Below, one piece after another: positions 8,842 through 11,904 of a stretch of DNA of 11,904 bases. Source of the DNA: Chryseobacterium gleum (GTDB lineage Bacteria; Bacteroidota; Bacteroidia; Flavobacteriales_C; GCA-002722245). The stretch covers positions 1 to 11,904 of the forward strand of contig CAMDPJ010000055.1 in NCBI GenBank assembly GCA_945903925.1, written 5' to 3'. Positions within the stretch are counted from its first letter, which is position 1; every line of letters begins with the position of its first letter. The notes beneath the pieces are model-generated. The model saw only the letters and a program-made list of their open reading frames with translations, searched no databases and was not told the origin of the DNA. Position numbers and translations under genes: made by a program.

Positions 8842-9315
8842 ATGAAAACTGCGTTTACTTCAACCTTATTTTTTGCCTTATTTACTTCTAGTATTTTAGC
8901 GCAAAAAACTGTTCCAGCCACTACTCTTAATACTTTAGACGGAAAGACCGTAACGCTTAGTGAAGCCGTTAAAAAAAACAAATTAACTGTGGTTGTTTTT
9001 TGGGCTATTTGGAACAACAACAGTGTGAACGAATTGAATGCTTTAAACGGCAAAATCAGCGTGCCTTTTTATGCTGTTTCTATCGACCCCAAAACTGAAG
9101 AAGCTAAAGTCCTTCCTTATGTGCAGACAAAAACTTGGAAATACAATTTCTTACTCGACCCTAATAAAGAATTGTTTAGAGCTTTGGGTGGAACCTTTCC
9201 CCCATTGATTTTAATTGTAGATAATGCTGGAAAAGTGCTGTATGAAAAACAAAACTTTACGGCTGGTGATGAGGCTACGATTGTAGCTAAAGTAAATGAA
9301 TTGGGCGGGAAATAA
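8842..9315 (+). CDS. Exported thioredoxin-fold protein (TlpA/redoxin-like) lacking the CxxC motif
   Basis: The 157-residue product has a Sec signal peptide (MKTAFTSTLFFALFTSSILA, cleavage about residue 20-21), so the mature protein should be periplasmic or surface-exposed. The rest follows the thioredoxin fold of TlpA-like proteins: a TLDGKTVTLSEAV lead-in (31-43), the strand LTVVVFWAIW (48-57), and the cis-proline region TFPPLILIVDNAGKV (118-132). Where active members read WCxxC, this one reads Trp57-Asn-Asn-Asn-Ser61, and the whole protein has no cysteine. It therefore cannot do disulfide exchange and may instead be a binding, chaperone or structural protein; its target is unknown. The start at ATG 8842 is chosen over an in-frame TTG at 8788, because the signal peptide begins cleanly there. 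It follows cobB by 57 bases and ends before a strong terminator. The fold call is firm; the function is not. Confidence 0.85.
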   Translation: MKTAFTSTLFFALFTSSILAQKTVPATTLNTLDGKTVTLSEAVKKNKLTVVVFWAIWNNNSVNELNALNGKISVPFYAVSIDPKTEEAKVLPYVQTKTWKYNFLLDPNKELFRALGGTFPPLILIVDNAGKVLYEKQNFTAGDEATIVAKVNELGGK

Positions 9316-9328
9316 TCGCTTAAAAATC

Positions 9329-9356
9329 AAAAAAGGCTCAGCAATGGGCCTTTTTT
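9329..9356. terminator. Bidirectional rho-independent terminator between convergent genes
   Basis: An 11-pair stem, AAAAAAGGCTC (9329-9339) with GGGCCTTTTTT (9346-9356), encloses the six-base loop AGCAAT; one pair is a T-G wobble. The plus strand has a T run after the GC core for the cobB/thioredoxin-fold transcript. The minus strand has a matching T run for the lipoprotein transcript arriving from the other side. The right arm overlaps the stop codon of the lipoprotein gene (9355-9357). The structure is read directly from the sequence; its activity is inferred. Confidence 0.85.
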
Positions 9357-10233
9357 ATTTCACAAAATCAATTTCCTTAGTTTCGATATTGATAAACCCA
9401 AAAACTATTTTCCCCGAATTATTATGGTACCCAAATTTTTTCTTTCTAATATCCCTATCCACGCTATAATCTTCTAAAAGAGATATTTCCTTCTGATTAT
9501 AATCCAGTTTATTTGTTAAAATATGCGATTTTATTGCTTGCTTAAGTTGATCAGCCGTATTCCTATCAATATGATCCATTAGTTTTCTACCAACAATAAT
9601 AAAACCCGCAGTAGTATAACGCAAACTTACCGCATAATGCATGAAATAGTTATTCTTGAAATTTTCGTAAGCAAAAAAAACACCCCTTTTATCAGTGCTT
9701 TTTATCGTATCGTCTTTAGCTGGGAAATAAAAGTTATAGCGGAGTTCGAGGCCAGGATGATCTTTAGAAAGAGCAAGACAAAGGGAATCTAATTTTTCTA
9801 ATGTCTCTTCTTTTTTAGTTAATGAGACTGCGGTATATAGATTATTTATCCATCTAAAAGAAGTATCCCTTTTCTCTTGAATTTTTTCGACTAGTGCTTT
9901 CGATAAAGGAAAAACATCACGAACCAAATGTTCCAATTTTTCGGAAACCGCATTCCTTTCCTTTACCGCATTATAGTTAGCTTCAAATACCTCTTGGTTA
10001 AAAGACAAATTCTTTGCTTTATGATAGAAAAAAACAGTCGAATCTCGATTCTCCAACAGCATAAATTGAAACCCTTGTATTTCATACCAATCAGAAAAAA
10101 CTGAGACATGTTCAATTGAAAACCTCTTTCCGTAATGCATTTTAAGTTCCTTCTTCATTGCCTTTTTAGCACGAAACTCGGCGGGATAAAAAAAGGTTCT
10201 TTCACACGAAGTAAAAAAAACACTGACTAACAA
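9355..10233 (-). CDS. Hypothetical lipoprotein of unknown family, start uncertain
   Basis: I do not recognise this protein. As read from the TTG at 10233 it has 292 residues and begins MLVSVFFTSCERTFFYP, where VFFTSC is a plausible lipobox with Cys10 as the lipidated residue. Only nine residues precede that cysteine, with no positive charge, which is too short for a signal peptide. The frame stays open upstream to a TAG inside the end of queG, and those codons would read PFHKTHIAFALLVSVFFTSC, an excellent lipoprotein signal, but contain no ATG or GTG, only ATA (10266) and ATT (10245). The mature part is charged and mostly soluble, with Lys/Glu-rich helices around 85-160 and a mixed region after that (FPAKDDTIK, YTTAGFIIVGRKLMDH). 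It is 52 bases after queG and probably cotranscribed with it, ending at the bidirectional terminator. Its base composition is clearly richer in AT than its neighbours. It could be an accessory or recently acquired gene. Confidence 0.65.
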   Translation of the reverse strand: MLVSVFFTSCERTFFYPAEFRAKKAMKKELKMHYGKRFSIEHVSVFSDWYEIQGFQFMLLENRDSTVFFYHKAKNLSFNQEVFEANYNAVKERNAVSEKLEHLVRDVFPLSKALVEKIQEKRDTSFRWINNLYTAVSLTKKEETLEKLDSLCLALSKDHPGLELRYNFYFPAKDDTIKSTDKRGVFFAYENFKNNYFMHYAVSLRYTTAGFIIVGRKLMDHIDRNTADQLKQAIKSHILTNKLDYNQKEISLLEDYSVDRDIRKKKFGYHNNSGKIVFGFINIETKEIDFVK

Positions 10234-10285
10234 TGCAAAAGCAATATGGGTTTTATGAAAAGGTATACTTTTAAAATCAACTAAC

Positions 10286-11215
10286 TTACTCTAAAAAATC
10301 AATATTCCTTTTCAATCCATTGAATTTAGTGCGTTTTACGGCAGAATTCTTGAACAATTTACTGAAGGTTTCTTTCGAAATATTTTTCCATTCTTGTTTG
10401 GTCATCGACAATAAATCGGGATGGGGTAAAAACGCAGATTCTTGGTGCGGTTTGGAGAAAGAATTCCACGGACAAACATCCTGACAAATATCGCAGCCAA
10501 ACATGTTGTTATCGAACTGCCCTTTCATCGCCACAGGAATCGCATCTTTCAATTCTATGGTGAAATAAGAGATGCATTTGCTGCCATCTACAACGTAAGG
10601 CTGAATGATAGCGCCTGTGGGACAAGCATCTATGCATCTTGTGCAGGTACCACAAAAATCGGTTACTTCATGGTCGTAATCCAAGTCAATATCTAACAAT
10701 AATTCGCCAATAAAAAAGAAAGATCCTGCTCCCTTGGAAATCAAATTGCTATTCTTTCCCATCCACCCTAATCCCGATTTTTTAGCCCATGCTTTATCCA
10801 TTACTGGAGCTGAATCAACAAACATTCTACCCTCTACTTCACCTGCTTGCTGTTGGATAAAATCCAATAATTCTTGCAGCTTTCTTTTGATTACAAAATG
10901 ATAATCTTCGCCATACGCATACTTACTTATTTTAGGGGCTTCTGGATCATTTTGGCTTTCTTCAGGATAGTAGTTCAACAGAGCGGATACAACGCTTTTA
11001 CAGCCTTCGAAAAGCACTCTGGGATCAAGTCGTTTATCGAAATAATTCTCCATGTATTTCATCTCTCCATTGCGATTTTCCTTGAGCCATTTTTCAAAGC
11101 GAGGTGCTTCCTCTGCTAAGAACTCAGCCTTAGATATACCTGCCGACATAAAGCCCAATTCGAGTGCTTTTTGTTTGATTTTGAGAGAGAGATTATGCTT
11201 TGACGATGAATTCAA
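10286..11215 (-). CDS. queG: Epoxyqueuosine reductase QueG
   Basis: QueG carries out the last step of queuosine synthesis, reducing epoxyqueuosine to queuosine at the wobble position of GUN-anticodon tRNAs, with cobalamin and two 4Fe-4S clusters. The 309-residue product has the cobalamin-binding N-terminal part, with KRLDPRVLFEG (61-71), and VDSAPVMDKAWAKKSGLGWMGKN (133-155) containing the probable catalytic Asp134. The ferredoxin-like part follows: CGTCTRCIDACPTGA (Cys188, 191, 194, 198), Cys214, and CDICQDVCPW (Cys241, 244, 248), so all eight cluster cysteines are present. It lacks the HEAT-repeat tail of the roughly 380-residue enzymes such as E. coli QueG; the short form is, as far as I recall, usual in Bacteroidota. 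The start is TTG at 11215-11213: no upstream ATG exists in frame, and the first internal ATG (residue 23) would cut into the conserved N-terminus. It begins two bases after the ruvB stop codon. Confidence 0.95.
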   Translation of the reverse strand: MNSSSKHNLSLKIKQKALELGFMSAGISKAEFLAEEAPRFEKWLKENRNGEMKYMENYFDKRLDPRVLFEGCKSVVSALLNYYPEESQNDPEAPKISKYAYGEDYHFVIKRKLQELLDFIQQQAGEVEGRMFVDSAPVMDKAWAKKSGLGWMGKNSNLISKGAGSFFFIGELLLDIDLDYDHEVTDFCGTCTRCIDACPTGAIIQPYVVDGSKCISYFTIELKDAIPVAMKGQFDNNMFGCDICQDVCPWNSFSKPHQESAFLPHPDLLSMTKQEWKNISKETFSKLFKNSAVKRTKFNGLKRNIDFLE

Positions 11216-11217
11216 AG

Positions 11218-11904
11218 TTAAAAGAGTTTGCCTTGATTGCCTCTGTATTCTTTACCAAGTCTTTGATACGCAAGCGCCGTAGCTTCTCGTCCGCGAGGAG
11301 TGCGATTTAAAAATCCTTGCATGATTAAAAAAGGTTCGTACACTTCTTCTATCGTGCCTGCTTCTTCACTCACCGCGGTAGCTAAAGTGTTTAATCCAAC
11401 CGGACCCCCACCAAACTTATCTATAATCACAGAAAGGATTCTGTTGTCCATTTCATCTAAGCCAAACTCATCTACATTCAATGCAGATAAAGCAATGTGG
11501 GCGATAGGCACAGTGATTGTTCCATTACCTTTTATTTGAGCGAAATCTCTTACACGTCTCAATAAAGCATTGGCAATACGAGGCGTGCCTCTACTCCTTC
11601 TCGAAATTTCAAAAGCAGCGTCGAAATCAATAGGAATTTTTAATATCTCAGCAGAACGTTCTACAATACCAGTGAGCACTTCTGCATCATAATATTCTAA
11701 ACGGCAATTTATGCCAAAACGAGCACGTAATGGGGCCGTTAATGAGCCAGCGCGCGTGGTTGCCCCAATCAAAGTAAAAGGCTCTAAGGAGATTTGTACA
11801 GCACGTGCGTTGGGTCCAGAATCTATCATGATATCGATAGAGTAATCTTCCATGGCAGAGTACAAATACTCTTCTACCACCGGGCTTAAGCGATGTATTT
11901 CGTC
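11218..11904 (-). CDS. ruvB: Holliday junction branch migration ATPase RuvB (5' end beyond the right edge)
   Basis: RuvB is the hexameric AAA+ motor that drives branch migration of RuvA-bound Holliday junctions. The window holds the last 228 residues and the stop; the family has about 340, so roughly 110 residues with the Walker A loop lie beyond the right edge. The first visible codons encode DEIHRLSPVVEEYLYSAMED, containing Walker B, and the frame is open through base 11904. Further motifs are the sensor 1 region LIGATTRAG, the arginine-finger stretch APLRARFG, the sensor 2 region SRRSRGTPRIANALLRR, and the C-terminal winged-helix DNA-binding domain with FGGGPVGLNTLA and the FLNRTPRGREAT ending. 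A GTG at 11880 is an internal valine, not the start. queG follows after two bases, so the two are almost certainly cotranscribed. The visible part looks intact. Confidence 0.97.
   Translation of the reverse strand, partial: DEIHRLSPVVEEYLYSAMEDYSIDIMIDSGPNARAVQISLEPFTLIGATTRAGSLTAPLRARFGINCRLEYYDAEVLTGIVERSAEILKIPIDFDAAFEISRRSRGTPRIANALLRRVRDFAQIKGNGTITVPIAHIALSALNVDEFGLDEMDNRILSVIIDKFGGGPVGLNTLATAVSEEAGTIEEVYEPFLIMQGFLNRTPRGREATALAYQRLGKEYRGNQGKLF

Noticed and set aside
11878..11880. GTG as the start of ruvB
   Set aside because: The frame continues upstream with DEIHRLSP, the Walker B region of RuvB, so the GTG is an internal valine and the gene is cut by the window edge.
1..11904. CRISPR array, tRNA or rRNA gene, insertion sequence, toxin-antitoxin or defence genes
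   Set aside because: I saw no regular direct repeats, RNA-gene signatures, transposase motifs or defence-type proteins; the window is almost fully explained by the listed genes.

Overview
The window comes from a member of the Bacteroidota. The main evidence is a long gene for SprA, the outer-membrane translocon of the type IX secretion and gliding system, which is confined to this phylum. It is supported by AT-rich coding sequence, a short QueG, a Bacteroidota-type sirtuin without zinc cysteines, and little sign of Shine-Dalgarno sequences. The genus cannot be told from this sequence alone. Nearly all of the DNA is coding.

Layout. Positions 1-8029 are one minus-strand cluster, transcribed right to left: maeB (malic enzyme), ruvA, then sprA, which runs off the left edge. 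maeB and ruvA overlap by an ATGA. The GTG start of sprA directly follows the ruvA stop codon. This strongly suggests one transcript with coupled translation. A 65-base divergent gap (8030-8094) separates this cluster from a plus-strand pair: a CobB-type sirtuin and a small exported thioredoxin-fold protein that has lost its CxxC. The pair ends at a hairpin terminator (9329-9356) that works in both directions by sequence. The other side of the terminator is a second minus-strand cluster, read from the right edge: ruvB (3' two thirds only), queG, and a probable lipoprotein gene of unknown function that is richer in AT than its neighbours and has an awkward start.

Functions. RuvA and RuvB together form the Holliday-junction branch-migration motor, but their genes lie in two separate clusters about 5.5 kb apart. 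MaeB feeds pyruvate and NADPH metabolism and is likely sensed by acetyl-CoA through its C-terminal domain. The sirtuin removes acyl groups from proteins. SprA exports folded type IX substrates across the outer membrane. QueG finishes queuosine synthesis in tRNA. I found no defence system, mobile element, CRISPR array, RNA gene or clear novel multi-gene system. The points most worth checking are the start and origin of the lipoprotein gene, the cysteine-free thioredoxin-fold protein, and the zinc-site-less sirtuin facing maeB.
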